Counted from the stretch's first letter, positions 8,122-15,125 are shown. The stretch is 19,288 nt of DNA from an uncultured Sutterella sp. (GCA_905192805.1 CAJJMF010000022.1:1-19288), one strand, 5' to 3'. The notes: generated by a model not told the origin, from the sequence alone. Made by a program: numbers and translations.

Positions 8122-8882
8122 TAGCCAAATCTCCCCGTAATGTAATCTTCCGTGCGCCGATCATGCGGTTGACTAAAGAGGCGCTTCGTGTCGTCCACTT
8201 CAACCAAATCCCCGGTTAAAAAGAAGGCGGTTTGGTCCGATACACGGGCGGCTTGCTGCATGTTGTGCGTCACGATCACAATCGCGTAGTGTTGACGCAA
8301 CTCCCGCATCAGGTCTTCAATTTTCCCTGTCGATACGGGGTCGAGCGCAGACGTAGGTTCATCCATTAAGAGCACGCGTGGCTCCACGGCAAGTGCTCGC
8401 GCAATACACAGGCGTTGCTGTTGCCCGCCCGAGAGTCCCAAGGCCGAACTCGAGAGTCGATCCTTCACTTCCTCATAGATGGCGGCCTTTTGCAAGGAGC
8501 GCACCACAATCGCTTCTAACTCAAGGCGATCCGTAATGCCATGAATACGGGGACCATAAGCAATGTTGTCGAAAATACTCATCGGAAAAGGCGAGGGCTT
8601 TTGAAACACCATCCCCACCTCTTTTCGTAAAGCACTCACATCGAGTTCGGTGTTGAGAATTTCGTTACCGCGAAACCGCACGGATCCTTCGGTTTTCACC
8701 CCGTCGATCAAGTCGTTCATACGGTTGAGCGTGCGCAAAAAAGTGGATTTTCCACACCCAGAAGGGCCAATGAGCGCCGTAATGGAGCGATCCGGAATGC
8801 GAATCGTCACGTCGCGCAACGCTTGTTTTTCCCCATACCAGAGGTTAAGGGCATTGACATCAAAAATTGGATCCTGATTCAT
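8121..8882 (-). CDS. pstB: Phosphate ABC transporter ATP-binding protein PstB
   Basis: This 253-residue ABC ATPase powers PstCA. It has Walker A GPSGCGKST at residues 39-47, a Q-loop (MVFQKPSPFPMSI) typical of PstB, the signature LSGGQQQR, Walker B VLLMDEP, the D-loop SALDP and the switch His (IVTHNMQQAARVSD). The length is normal. It begins directly after the pstA stop codon with no gap, and its stop overlaps the phoU start. Confidence 0.96.
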   Translation of the reverse strand: MNQDPIFDVNALNLWYGEKQALRDVTIRIPDRSITALIGPSGCGKSTFLRTLNRMNDLIDGVKTEGSVRFRGNEILNTELDVSALRKEVGMVFQKPSPFPMSIFDNIAYGPRIHGITDRLELEAIVVRSLQKAAIYEEVKDRLSSSALGLSGGQQQRLCIARALAVEPRVLLMDEPTSALDPVSTGKIEDLMRELRQHYAIVIVTHNMQQAARVSDQTAFFLTGDLVEVDDTKRLFSQPHDRRTEDYITGRFG

Positions 8883-9749
8883 TTAACGCGTTCCTAATCG
8901 TTCTAATCCTTGAGCTAAGCGCTGAGCACTCCAGTTAATCAAGGCGCTCAACACCAGTAGCACCGCAGCAATGACAAAGGCCACTTCAAATTCCCCTTGC
9001 TCTTTGGCGTACACATAAAGTGCCACCGTGAGCGTGGCACCGGGTGCCTGTAAACCTTCCCAGACCCCATGCACCGTATGGGCAAACCCCGCCGTAAAGA
9101 GAAGTGCCGCCGATTCGCCCAACATGCGTCCCACGCTCAAGACGGCCCCCGTGGCAATCCCCGACCAACAGCACGGCAATACCACATGTCGAATCGTCTG
9201 CCACGCCGTGGCCCCGAGCCCGAGCGAGGCCTCACGAAACGTTGTCGGCACCGCTTTCAAACTTTCCTGAGTCGTACGGATAATCGTGGGCAAATTCATA
9301 ATCATGAGGGTCAGAGAACCCGCCAAGAGTGACGTTTGAAGTCCCATCCATTGACAAAAAACGAGCATCCCCACTAAACCAAAAATGATCGACGGAATCC
9401 CAGCCAGGGTTTCCACGCAATATTCAATCAGGCGAGCAAACTGGCGGTTCGGCGCAAACTCAGTCAAATAAATCGCCGTACCCACTCCCATGGGAATCAC
9501 AAAAATCAGCGCGGCCCCCACGAGATAAAGCGTATTGAGAATGTCGGGCAACAGTCCGATACGTTCTTCTAAGTAACTCGGTGAGGTACTTAACAATTCC
9601 CAACTCACGTGCGGTAAGGCATTGGTGAGGATATAGCCCACCATCCCCACCGCAAAAAATAAGAGTGCAAACGTCGCCACACGAGGGAGCCAGGCCATGA
9701 GCTGCCGACGACGTTCGCGCGTTTGGGCATACGAAGGGAAGGCACTCAT
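8883..9749 (-). CDS. pstA: Phosphate ABC transporter permease PstA
   Basis: The 288-residue inner-membrane permease has about six helices; the first lies near residues 25-48. The BPD permease coupling segment EASLGLGATAWQTIRHVVLP (near 173-192) contacts PstB. Conserved PstA blocks include the ETLAGIPSIIFGLVG region. It forms the channel with PstC. Its ATG overlaps the pstC stop as ATGA. Confidence 0.94.
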   Translation of the reverse strand: MSAFPSYAQTRERRRQLMAWLPRVATFALLFFAVGMVGYILTNALPHVSWELLSTSPSYLEERIGLLPDILNTLYLVGAALIFVIPMGVGTAIYLTEFAPNRQFARLIEYCVETLAGIPSIIFGLVGMLVFCQWMGLQTSLLAGSLTLMIMNLPTIIRTTQESLKAVPTTFREASLGLGATAWQTIRHVVLPCCWSGIATGAVLSVGRMLGESAALLFTAGFAHTVHGVWEGLQAPGATLTVALYVYAKEQGEFEVAFVIAAVLLVLSALINWSAQRLAQGLERLGTR

Positions 9750-10672
9750 CGCATTCCTCGCTTCACTAAAACATTCAGGACGGAATTCGTCATCATGATG
9801 AACACAAAAAGCACTAACGCAATCGAAAAGAGCGCTTCGCGCTGCAATCCCGCGGAATACGCCATTTCGCTTGCGACAGCGGTCGTTAAATAGCGCACAC
9901 TTTCAAAGAGTCCAGGCATATTGGCCGCATTCCCAGCCACCATCATGACGGCCATCGCCTCCCCTAAGGCACGACCGACCCCGAGCACCATCGCTGCGGC
10001 AATCCCACTACGGGCCGCCGGCACAATCACACGAAAGAGCGTCTCTTCTTCATTGGCACCCAGAGCGAGCGAATTGAGTCGATAGTCTTCGGGCACTTGA
10101 GAAATGGCCGTACTCGCCACTTTAATAATCGTCGGGAGCACCATCACGGTCAGGACCACAATCGAGGCTAAAAGACCGGACCCATCAGGCAAGTCAAACA
10201 ACGATTGGATGGCCGGAACCAATACCAACATCCCTAAAAAACCGTAAACCACAGAAGGGATACTGGCCAATAAATCCACCCACGGCATTAAGAAACGACG
10301 ATGCGCCTTGCCCGCCGTACTCGACAAATACATCGCGACCAACAGTCCCCAGGGCAAACTCAAAATGAGCGCACCGAACATCCCATAAAGGGATGTCAAA
10401 ATGAACGGCAAAATCCCAAACTGGGGTGGTTTGGCCGTTGAGGCCCACGTCGTTCCTAAAAGAAAGTCTGCGAGTCCGATTTTTTCGATCGCAGGGAGTC
10501 CTGCGGTAATCAGATAGACACAAATTAAACCCACCAAGGCGATATTGGTTAGACCCAAAATCGTTAAGAACCCTTTGGCTAAGGTATTTTCGCGACGGGC
10601 TCGCGAACGAGCCCGATCGCCTTGGGTTGCCACGTTAGCGTGTGCTGTCATACCCAACGTTTCCATTAGCAT
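9746..10672 (-). CDS. pstC: Phosphate ABC transporter permease PstC
   Basis: This 308-residue permease carries the family blocks LLASIPSVVYGFLGM and LGANEEETLFRVIVPAARSG, the latter being the ATPase-coupling loop, plus a cytoplasmic N-terminal tail rich in Arg. About six membrane helices are visible. The start is uncertain: the ATG at 10672 has AAGGA only 3 nt upstream, while the in-frame ATG at 10666 has the same site at 9 nt and may be the true start. The gap to pstS is 16 nt and holds no terminator. Confidence 0.93.
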   Translation of the reverse strand: MLMETLGMTAHANVATQGDRARSRARRENTLAKGFLTILGLTNIALVGLICVYLITAGLPAIEKIGLADFLLGTTWASTAKPPQFGILPFILTSLYGMFGALILSLPWGLLVAMYLSSTAGKAHRRFLMPWVDLLASIPSVVYGFLGMLVLVPAIQSLFDLPDGSGLLASIVVLTVMVLPTIIKVASTAISQVPEDYRLNSLALGANEEETLFRVIVPAARSGIAAAMVLGVGRALGEAMAVMMVAGNAANMPGLFESVRYLTTAVASEMAYSAGLQREALFSIALVLFVFIMMTNSVLNVLVKRGMR

Positions 10673-10688
10673 TGATCCTTACGTGACC

Positions 10689-11483
10689 TTATTGCGGGGG
10701 AACCACGCCCACTTTACGCTTCAGGGGCGCCGTTTCCTGCGAATTCACATAGGTAAGGAAGGCCTGAGCATCGTTACTCAACGTGCGACCCTTCTTAAGA
10801 ACCATCAAGAACGGACGCTGTAAGGAGTATTTCCCGGATTGCACCGTGGCCTCCGTGGCTTCCACCCCATTAATGGTCAGGGCTTTCACCTTTTTCGAAA
10901 GCGACGAGAGCGAGGCATACCCCACGGCATTGGCATTCGTGGACACGGTCGTTAACACGTCGCCCGTGGAGGTCAGTTCTTGACGATAGGCGGCTTTGCC
11001 TTTCGTGCGCGTCACCTCTTCAAATCCATCACGCGTTCCCGAGCCGGCTTCACGGCCAATCAAGACTACCGGAGCGTCTTTGCCACCTAAGGCTTTCCAA
11101 TTGTCGACTTCCCCGCGGAACAGTTTCCCTAAGTCTTCCATCGACAAATCTTTCACGGGGTTATTCTTGTTAACGACCACCACAATTCCGTCGATCGCCA
11201 CCGTCTTGGCATCCAACACTTTGGCCTCGTCGTCTTTCAAGTGACGCGACGAGAGACCGATATCCGCACGTTCTTCACGTACCGCGCTAATCCCAGCGCT
11301 CGAACCCGTCGGGTTGTAGGTGACGCGCACATCCGGGTGCGCTTTGGTATAGGCTTCCGAAAGCACCCCGACGAGCTTTTCCATCGAGGTGGAGCCGTCC
11401 GTTGTGACCGCACCGGCCATCACGACCGACGCTCCCATTCCCATCACCACCAAAGCGGACTTCACTAAGCGAGCAACTTGCAT
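10689..11483 (-). CDS. pstS: Periplasmic phosphate-binding protein PstS
   Basis: The 264-residue protein captures phosphate in the periplasm for PstCAB. It has a signal peptide (hydrophobic residues 8-24) and then the phosphate-site blocks DGSTSMEKL, TGSSAGISAV and GREAGSGTRDGFEE, the last being the classic PstS anion-binding loop. This is the short PstS type, not the 346-residue E. coli form. I chose the ATG at 11483 because GGAGGA lies about 9 nt upstream; the in-frame ATG at 11504 has none. First gene of the operon, directly behind the Pho boxes. Confidence 0.93.
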   Translation of the reverse strand: MQVARLVKSALVVMGMGASVVMAGAVTTDGSTSMEKLVGVLSEAYTKAHPDVRVTYNPTGSSAGISAVREERADIGLSSRHLKDDEAKVLDAKTVAIDGIVVVVNKNNPVKDLSMEDLGKLFRGEVDNWKALGGKDAPVVLIGREAGSGTRDGFEEVTRTKGKAAYRQELTSTGDVLTTVSTNANAVGYASLSSLSKKVKALTINGVEATEATVQSGKYSLQRPFLMVLKKGRTLSNDAQAFLTYVNSQETAPLKRKVGVVPPQ

Positions 11484-11531
11484 TGTTTGATTTCCTCCAA
11501 GCATAAGATTGGTTGTTAACGCTTGGAAGGT

Positions 11532-11586
11532 ATCGTACGAAAGCCGTGTAACAGCTCAACGGCAGTTTTGTTAAATCGACGTTAAA
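11532..11586 (-). promoter_or_regulatory. Pho-box promoter of the pst-pho operon (four half-sites)
   Basis: On the minus strand four hexamers begin exactly 11 nt apart: TTTAAC (11586-11581), TTTAAC (11575-11570), TGCCGT (11564-11559) and TGTTAC (11553-11548). The E. coli PhoB box is made of 11-nt direct repeats of a TGTCA-type unit. The last two units with their leading C match 12 of the 16 fixed positions of the 18-nt consensus. A -10-like TACGAT (11537-11532) begins 10 nt past the box, as in PhoB-activated promoters that lack a -35. It lies about 50 nt upstream of the pstS ATG. Confidence 0.75.
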
Positions 11587-11607
11587 CTTTTTCTCCGTAC
11601 CGACAAC

Positions 11608-11646
11608 AAAAAAGGCCTACTCAACGTTTTCACGTCAAAGTAGACC
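11608..11646 (-). terminator. Intrinsic terminator of dps
   Basis: On the minus strand the RNA folds as GGUCUAC, one bulged U, UUGACGU, a GAAA tetraloop, ACGUUGA, GUAGGCC, and then six U. All 14 stem positions pair when G-U pairs are allowed. The pairing fails at one position if read on the plus strand, so the direction is minus. It lies just upstream of the Pho promoter and insulates it from dps transcription. Confidence 0.85.
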
Positions 11647-11654
11647 TTTTTCTT

Positions 11655-11706
11655 GAGGATCCCTTAGCGCGATCCTCTCACAGCGTTTTCACCGATCCAT
11701 GATCGG
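11655..11706 (-). other. Two extra stem-loops in the dps 3' region
   Basis: Downstream of the dps stop, before the terminator, lie CCGATC-ATG-GATCGG (11706-11692) and GAGGATC with a 9-nt loop and GATCCTC (11677-11655). With the terminator this makes three hairpins in about 100 nt. They could protect the mRNA 3' end. Confidence 0.5.
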
Positions 11707-11719
11707 CCGAGTGTAGCGA

Positions 11720-12271
11720 TTATTCCTTGGAGCAACCGCAGGACTGGGTTTCGCATTCCCCATCCTTGCACGTATCAGTTTCGCAACTACCCGTCGTGCA
11801 GGTACCTTCGGGGGCCGGGATTTCCTTACGCATCGCACGCAAGAACCACAGCTGCTTGTCGTAGCCCTTGATAAAGTCTTCAAACATCGTCACCACGCGG
11901 AAGTCGTCCTTTTCAGCCGCGGCAGCACGGATTTCCAACGCCAAGTCACGCATCTTGGTCATGTCATCTTCCAACATCTTGGTGACTTCGCAGCAGGTAA
12001 ACACACGAGCCGGCGCTTCTTCCAACGTCGTGTATTCAAGGTATTCCTTCATGGTGGAGAGCGGGAACTGGTCGCGCATCTTCATGAGTTCGGCCACGGC
12101 GTCATAGGCTTCAAACGACTCATCGTAGAGCTGTTCCGTGTAGGTATGCAACGCGTGGAACAAACGCCCTGTCACATTCCAGTGAAGCGAATGAAGCTTC
12201 ACAGTCCAAACACCCAAATTGGCCAAATAGGTGTTCAATTTCTTCGTGCAGGTGCAGCAACAATCTGTCAT
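11720..12271 (-). CDS. dps: Dps-family ferritin-like protein with Cys-rich tails
   Basis: This 183-residue Dps/miniferritin oxidises Fe(II) with peroxide at inter-subunit sites, stores iron and can protect DNA. The ferroxidase residues match the E. coli Dps spacing: His30 (LHWNV), His42 (ALH), Glu46 in place of Asp, Asp57 and Glu61. The core runs from about residue 10 to 152. Both tails are unusual. The N terminus is MTDCCCTC with four Cys. The C-terminal tail has Cys at 158, 163, 168, 173, 178 and 180, five of them exactly five residues apart. The usual Lys-rich DNA-binding N-tail is missing, so DNA binding is doubtful; metal or redox roles for the tails are inference. AAAGGAG lies 6 nt before the ATG. 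The gene is monocistronic with its own promoter and terminator. Confidence 0.9.
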   Translation of the reverse strand: MTDCCCTCTKKLNTYLANLGVWTVKLHSLHWNVTGRLFHALHTYTEQLYDESFEAYDAVAELMKMRDQFPLSTMKEYLEYTTLEEAPARVFTCCEVTKMLEDDMTKMRDLALEIRAAAAEKDDFRVVTMFEDFIKGYDKQLWFLRAMRKEIPAPEGTCTTGSCETDTCKDGECETQSCGCSKE

Positions 12272-12329
12272 AGTAATCTCCTTTAATTAATAGGGCAAAA
12301 TTATCAATATTTCGTTTTCGATTGAGTTA

Positions 12330-12358
12330 ACTATATCACAAATCCAAAATCAATGCAA
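12330..12358 (-). promoter_or_regulatory. Extended -10 promoter of dps
   Basis: On the minus strand TTGCAT (12358-12353) and TATAGT (12335-12330) are separated by 17 nt, and TGA directly precedes TATAGT, giving an extended -10. It lies about 60 nt before the dps ATG in a very A/T-rich stretch. I see no clear OxyR or Fur site, although CAATCGAAAACGAAATATTG downstream of the -10 is partly symmetric. Confidence 0.6.
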
Positions 12359-12446
12359 TCCTTCTATTGACTCCTGATATGTAATATTGTTTTGTTAATC
12401 GCTCAACCTACGCTAGGTCAGCCTGCGTACGGCACACTAGAAAGCC

Positions 12447-12479
12447 AAGGGAATCACTCTTTACCAAGGCAATTCCCTT
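12447..12479 (-). terminator. Possible terminator after the lid-domain gene
   Basis: A perfect 8-bp stem (AAGGGAAT at 12447-12454, ATTCCCTT at 12472-12479) has a 17-nt loop and begins 27 nt after the stop at 12506. The U tract on the minus strand is weak (GGCTTTCT). The plus side has TTTTT further out, so its direction and strength are uncertain. Confidence 0.4.
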
Positions 12480-12505
12480 CGCTACTTTTTCCAAGACACG
12501 ATTCG

Positions 12506-12907
12506 TTACTTTGCGTTTTCCACCGTCCAACGAATGTCGGAGGCGACACCTTGACGTACTTCGCCCGCCTTGACACCGCGAAAGGCGTTTTCCGCCTCAC
12601 AGCCTTTGGCAACCGCCACTTTGATCCGTTCTACTTCCTCCGCTTTGGTGACGTGGACGGTAAAACGCGCGTCCGCAGCAATGGCATTGACGGTCGAACC
12701 GCCATTAAAGTTGGTGATCACCGCGTCGGGAACACTCGCCTCAATGGCTTGAATAGCCCGCGCCGCAGCGTGCACGGCATTTACATTGCCATAATTGCCA
12801 CTGGAGTGTCCGCCCGGACCTTCAATGGTCACGTTGAGTGTCTGGGCCCCCACACTACCACTCAAAGCGAGTAAGGCAATACTCATCGTCGATACTAAGC
12901 GTTTCAT
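12506..12907 (-). CDS. Small secreted protein consisting of one M20 peptidase lid (dimerisation) domain
   Basis: The 133-residue protein has a Sec signal peptide (MKRLVSTMSIALLALSGSVGA, cleavage before Gln22) and then only one recognisable domain: the M20 peptidase dimerisation or lid fold. Visible blocks are TIEGPGGHSSGNYGNVNA with His34, the helix AVHAAARAIQAI, and GGSTVNAIAADARFTV with Asn74. In full-length M20 enzymes that His and the GG-S/T-VNAI Asn reach the active site of the partner subunit. No metal-binding catalytic domain is encoded here. AGGGAGAG lies 5 nt before the ATG and overlaps the stop of the upstream M20 gene (gap 11 nt), so the two are co-transcribed and probably coupled. 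It aligns without gaps over about 33 residues to the lid of that neighbour. It could instead be a remnant of a decayed peptidase, but the precise signal-peptide fusion argues against that. Confidence 0.8.
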   Translation of the reverse strand: MKRLVSTMSIALLALSGSVGAQTLNVTIEGPGGHSSGNYGNVNAVHAAARAIQAIEASVPDAVITNFNGGSTVNAIAADARFTVHVTKAEEVERIKVAVAKGCEAENAFRGVKAGEVRQGVASDIRWTVENAK

Positions 12908-12918
12908 GGTATCTCTCC

Positions 12919-14613
12919 CTAGTGATAGCGTTCATCGGTGGTGCGATTACCCATGGGCTCCACGCCCGGTGCCACAACCGCTCCGGTGGAGGTGTGGTAC
13001 CCCGCTGCCAACAAACTCGCCAAAATTAAGCGATAGATACGGCGACCTTCGGCAACGCCATCCCCAGGAATGCCCCATTCGTAGAACGTATGGCCACCGC
13101 CACCGCCCGCGTTGGTACCGACATTAAAATTCACCGTGGGAACTCCGACAGCCGCCGGCACATTGTCATTGAGACTGGCGGCCCCTTCACTGATCTTATC
13201 GACCTGGTCAATCCCCGCGGTTTGTGCGGACTGCCACCATGCCTGCATGGCGATATCGTTGTAGTTCGCACGGCGATACGCAGGTCGATCCCCGAACCAA
13301 ACCAACTTCATCTTGACAGCATCCGCATCCTTGGCACTGACGCCATACCGAGCATTTTCCTCATCCAGTGCTTTTTGGAAAAGCGGTTCAATTTGAGCAC
13401 GCATCGCACTCAACGGCCCCTGAGTCGGACTACGCATGTCAACCGCTAACGTACACGTTTGACTACGACCCGCTTGGGGAGCTTCCTCACAACGCACCGT
13501 CCCTACGGTATACGTGGTGCGTTCTGCCGTTTTATCCGTGTCCCAAGGAGAGTGAATATCCGCAATTTTGGCAACGGCTCGACTCATTGCCGAGAGAGCG
13601 GAAGGACGTGCCTTATCACCCAACTTGAAACCCGCCGGTTCGCTATAGGCAATTTCAAATCGATAGGACCCCAAATAGTTCACAATGCCTGAGCCCGGTC
13701 GCGTGGAATCCACCCCAAAATTGGCCACAAAATTGAGCGCATTATTGCCTTTTCCGGTGTCTTGGCTGTAGCCATAGAGTTGCTTCATTCCCGCCAAATT
13801 GCCTTTACCTTCTTCGCCGGCCGTACCGCAGACCCAGAGGTCATAGACGGGTTGAATTCCATACTTTTTGAGCATAACGGCCGCTTGCATCACGGCAATC
13901 GTGTTAATCATGGCATCGTTGTACCCTGGCAAATACAAACGCACCGCGCCTTTGGCACGTGCTTCTTCTGGGCTCGCGTAGCGTTGATAGGCCTTTTTAA
14001 AAGCCTCATCCTCAATGAGCTTGCCGTTCGCGGTAAAGTGAAGCGATTCCGCAAGGGCAGCCAATTCTTCGGGCGTTTTCACCACGGGCTCCGTGACGCT
14101 TTGCAGTTTGATTGGCACATAGGGCGTGGCCGCAGGAGGAAGATTGGGCGGGTTCACCGTATCAATATGTCCTTCCATTAACACCTTAGGTCCTTCGCCT
14201 CGGTAGCGCACGGCATCATTGCGCCGCGCATAACTGCCAGGAATACGAACACACACGTTATAGACAGGGAGTCCGTCCACCGTTTGTAACCCCGCCCCCT
14301 TGAGTAACCCATCGGGGCGCGTCATGATATCGGCCGGCGAAAATCCCCATTCTTCGATGAGCCGTCGAGTTAATTCGGCTTGGCGACGCAACTCGAACCG
14401 TGAGGGTGAGGCAATTCGCGTCACCTCCATCTGATTCACAAACCGCCACTTCTGTGCGGCCTCACTCATGAGCTCCTCTAACATTTTTTGCATCACTGGA
14501 TCCGCATGGATCGTCTGTGCTGCCTGTTGCAAGTTAGGACTCACTTCGGGTGTCACCGCACTGGCACAGGCGGCAACGGTCAGCGTTAGAGCCCCCGTCA
14601 CGACGGACTTCAT
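12919..14613 (-). CDS. M20-family metallopeptidase lipoprotein lacking the lid His
   Basis: The 564-residue zinc peptidase of the M20 family (dipeptidase/carboxypeptidase type) has a lipobox VAAC with Cys16, so it is likely anchored in the envelope. All metal and catalytic positions are visible: His149 and Asp151 (GHIDTV), bridging Asp233 (PGYNDAM), Glu267/Glu268 (GTAGEEGKGN), Asp302 (FGVDS) and His508 (GGGGHTFYEWG). A lid domain lies at about 310-425, but its key His is replaced by Phe329 (EPAGFKLGD) and the GG-VNAI segment is replaced by an APQAGRSQT stretch. The ATG at 14613 is chosen because AGGAG lies 8 nt upstream and it starts the signal peptide; an in-frame start at 14664 would add 17 non-signal residues. 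The next gene encodes a free lid domain. The substrate is unknown. Confidence 0.85.
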   Translation of the reverse strand: MKSVVTGALTLTVAACASAVTPEVSPNLQQAAQTIHADPVMQKMLEELMSEAAQKWRFVNQMEVTRIASPSRFELRRQAELTRRLIEEWGFSPADIMTRPDGLLKGAGLQTVDGLPVYNVCVRIPGSYARRNDAVRYRGEGPKVLMEGHIDTVNPPNLPPAATPYVPIKLQSVTEPVVKTPEELAALAESLHFTANGKLIEDEAFKKAYQRYASPEEARAKGAVRLYLPGYNDAMINTIAVMQAAVMLKKYGIQPVYDLWVCGTAGEEGKGNLAGMKQLYGYSQDTGKGNNALNFVANFGVDSTRPGSGIVNYLGSYRFEIAYSEPAGFKLGDKARPSALSAMSRAVAKIADIHSPWDTDKTAERTTYTVGTVRCEEAPQAGRSQTCTLAVDMRSPTQGPLSAMRAQIEPLFQKALDEENARYGVSAKDADAVKMKLVWFGDRPAYRRANYNDIAMQAWWQSAQTAGIDQVDKISEGAASLNDNVPAAVGVPTVNFNVGTNAGGGGGHTFYEWGIPGDGVAEGRRIYRLILASLLAAGYHTSTGAVVAPGVEPMGNRTTDERYH

Positions 14614-14908
14614 AGTGCCCACTCCTATCGGAAGGTTATGGTCATGGTCAGCCGATGAGGCCACCTTCTTGAGCCTATCAGCACGAGAAGTAAGTACTTA
14701 CTATCGACACTTACTCTGTCCCACAAGGAGTTATTGCTGTGGGTATCCTTTCTGATTCTACGCTTCCTAATCTGTTGATTTTCCTTCCAGCCTCCTCAGG
14801 AAAACCCGAACTGCGATAGTTTCCTTAAGCAAATTCCCTCAGCCCACTTGCGACAAAAAAAGAAAACGAGAGTTTGCCGCTCAATACACGTATATCGCCC
14901 GCCAAGCT
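14614..14908. other. Divergent intergenic region between the M20 operon and ilvD leader
   Basis: No gene is supported. On the minus side, TTGTGG and GATAGT-like elements near 14703-14727 could be the M20 promoter, overlapping the palindrome listed separately. A 6-bp inverted repeat, CCCACA at 14720-14725 and TGTGGG at 14738-14743, lies just upstream. The stretch 14756-14880 shows nothing I can name. Confidence 0.4.
14689..14715. repeat. Perfect palindrome plus third heptad (possible operator)
   Basis: AGTAAGTACTTACT at 14689-14702 is a perfect 14-bp palindrome, and a further ACTTACT follows at 14709-14715, 13 nt after the previous copy. It lies about 75-100 nt upstream of the M20 ATG on the minus strand and overlaps the only candidate promoter there. 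It looks like a dimer-binding operator with an extra half-site. Confidence 0.5.
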
Positions 14909-14917
14909 TGCTATAGT
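14909..14917 (+). promoter_or_regulatory. Extended -10 promoter of the ilvD leader transcript
   Basis: TGCTATAGT at 14909-14917 is an extended -10 (TGn before TATAGT). No consensus -35 lies 16-18 nt upstream, as is common for this type. Transcription would start near 14924, giving about 77 nt before the leader peptide. Confidence 0.5.
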
Positions 14918-14925
14918 GAATCAAC

Positions 14926-14956
14926 GCGCTTCGTTTGGCTTACCCTAAACGAGCGC
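14926..14956 (+). other. Stem-loop at the 5' end of the ilvD leader RNA
   Basis: GCGCT, one bulged T, CGTTTGG (14926-14938) pairs with CTAAACGAGCGC (14945-14956), with one G-U pair and a short loop. It sits right at the predicted transcript start and has no U tract after it, so it is more likely an RNA-stabilising or pausing element than a terminator. Confidence 0.45.
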
Positions 14957-15000
14957 AAACGATCTAACCCTCTGTATTTTTTTCTTTCTTGAGGTGAATC

Positions 15001-15096
15001 ATGTTGACTTTCCTAGCACGAATTTTGAGCGGCCTTGCTGCCGCCCCGCTTCTCGTTCCTGTGGAAGGCTATCGCATGTACCCACACGCTCGCTGA
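15001..15096 (+). CDS. Leader peptide of ilvD (31 residues, Leu/Val/Ile-rich)
   Basis: The ORF has a near-perfect ribosome site, GAGGTGA at 14991-14997, just before its ATG. It encodes MLTFLARILSGLAAAPLLVP and then VEGYRMYPHAR. Six Leu, two Val and one Ile make 9 of 31 residues branched-chain, including the LLVPV cluster at codons 17-21. It is followed within 30 nt by an intrinsic terminator and then by ilvD. This is the layout of ilvGMEDA and ilvB leader peptides in enterobacteria, where scarce charged Leu/Val/Ile tRNA stalls the ribosome and prevents termination. No independent function is expected for the peptide. Confidence 0.65.
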   Translation: MLTFLARILSGLAAAPLLVPVEGYRMYPHAR

Positions 15097-15125
15097 TTCC
15101 CTTCAAGAGAAACATACGACATCCT

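Noticed and set aside
12392..12874. 160-codon plus-strand frame over the lid-domain gene
   Set aside because: The protein has no recognisable domain, and the opposite strand has a signal peptide, M20 lid motifs and a proper ribosome site.
15030..15045. GCGGC/GCCGC pairing inside the leader as arms 1 and 2 of a trp-type attenuator
   Set aside because: A ribosome stalled at the LLVPV codons would cover arm 2 and so favour termination, the wrong direction; the CCCTTC at 15099-15104 fits better.
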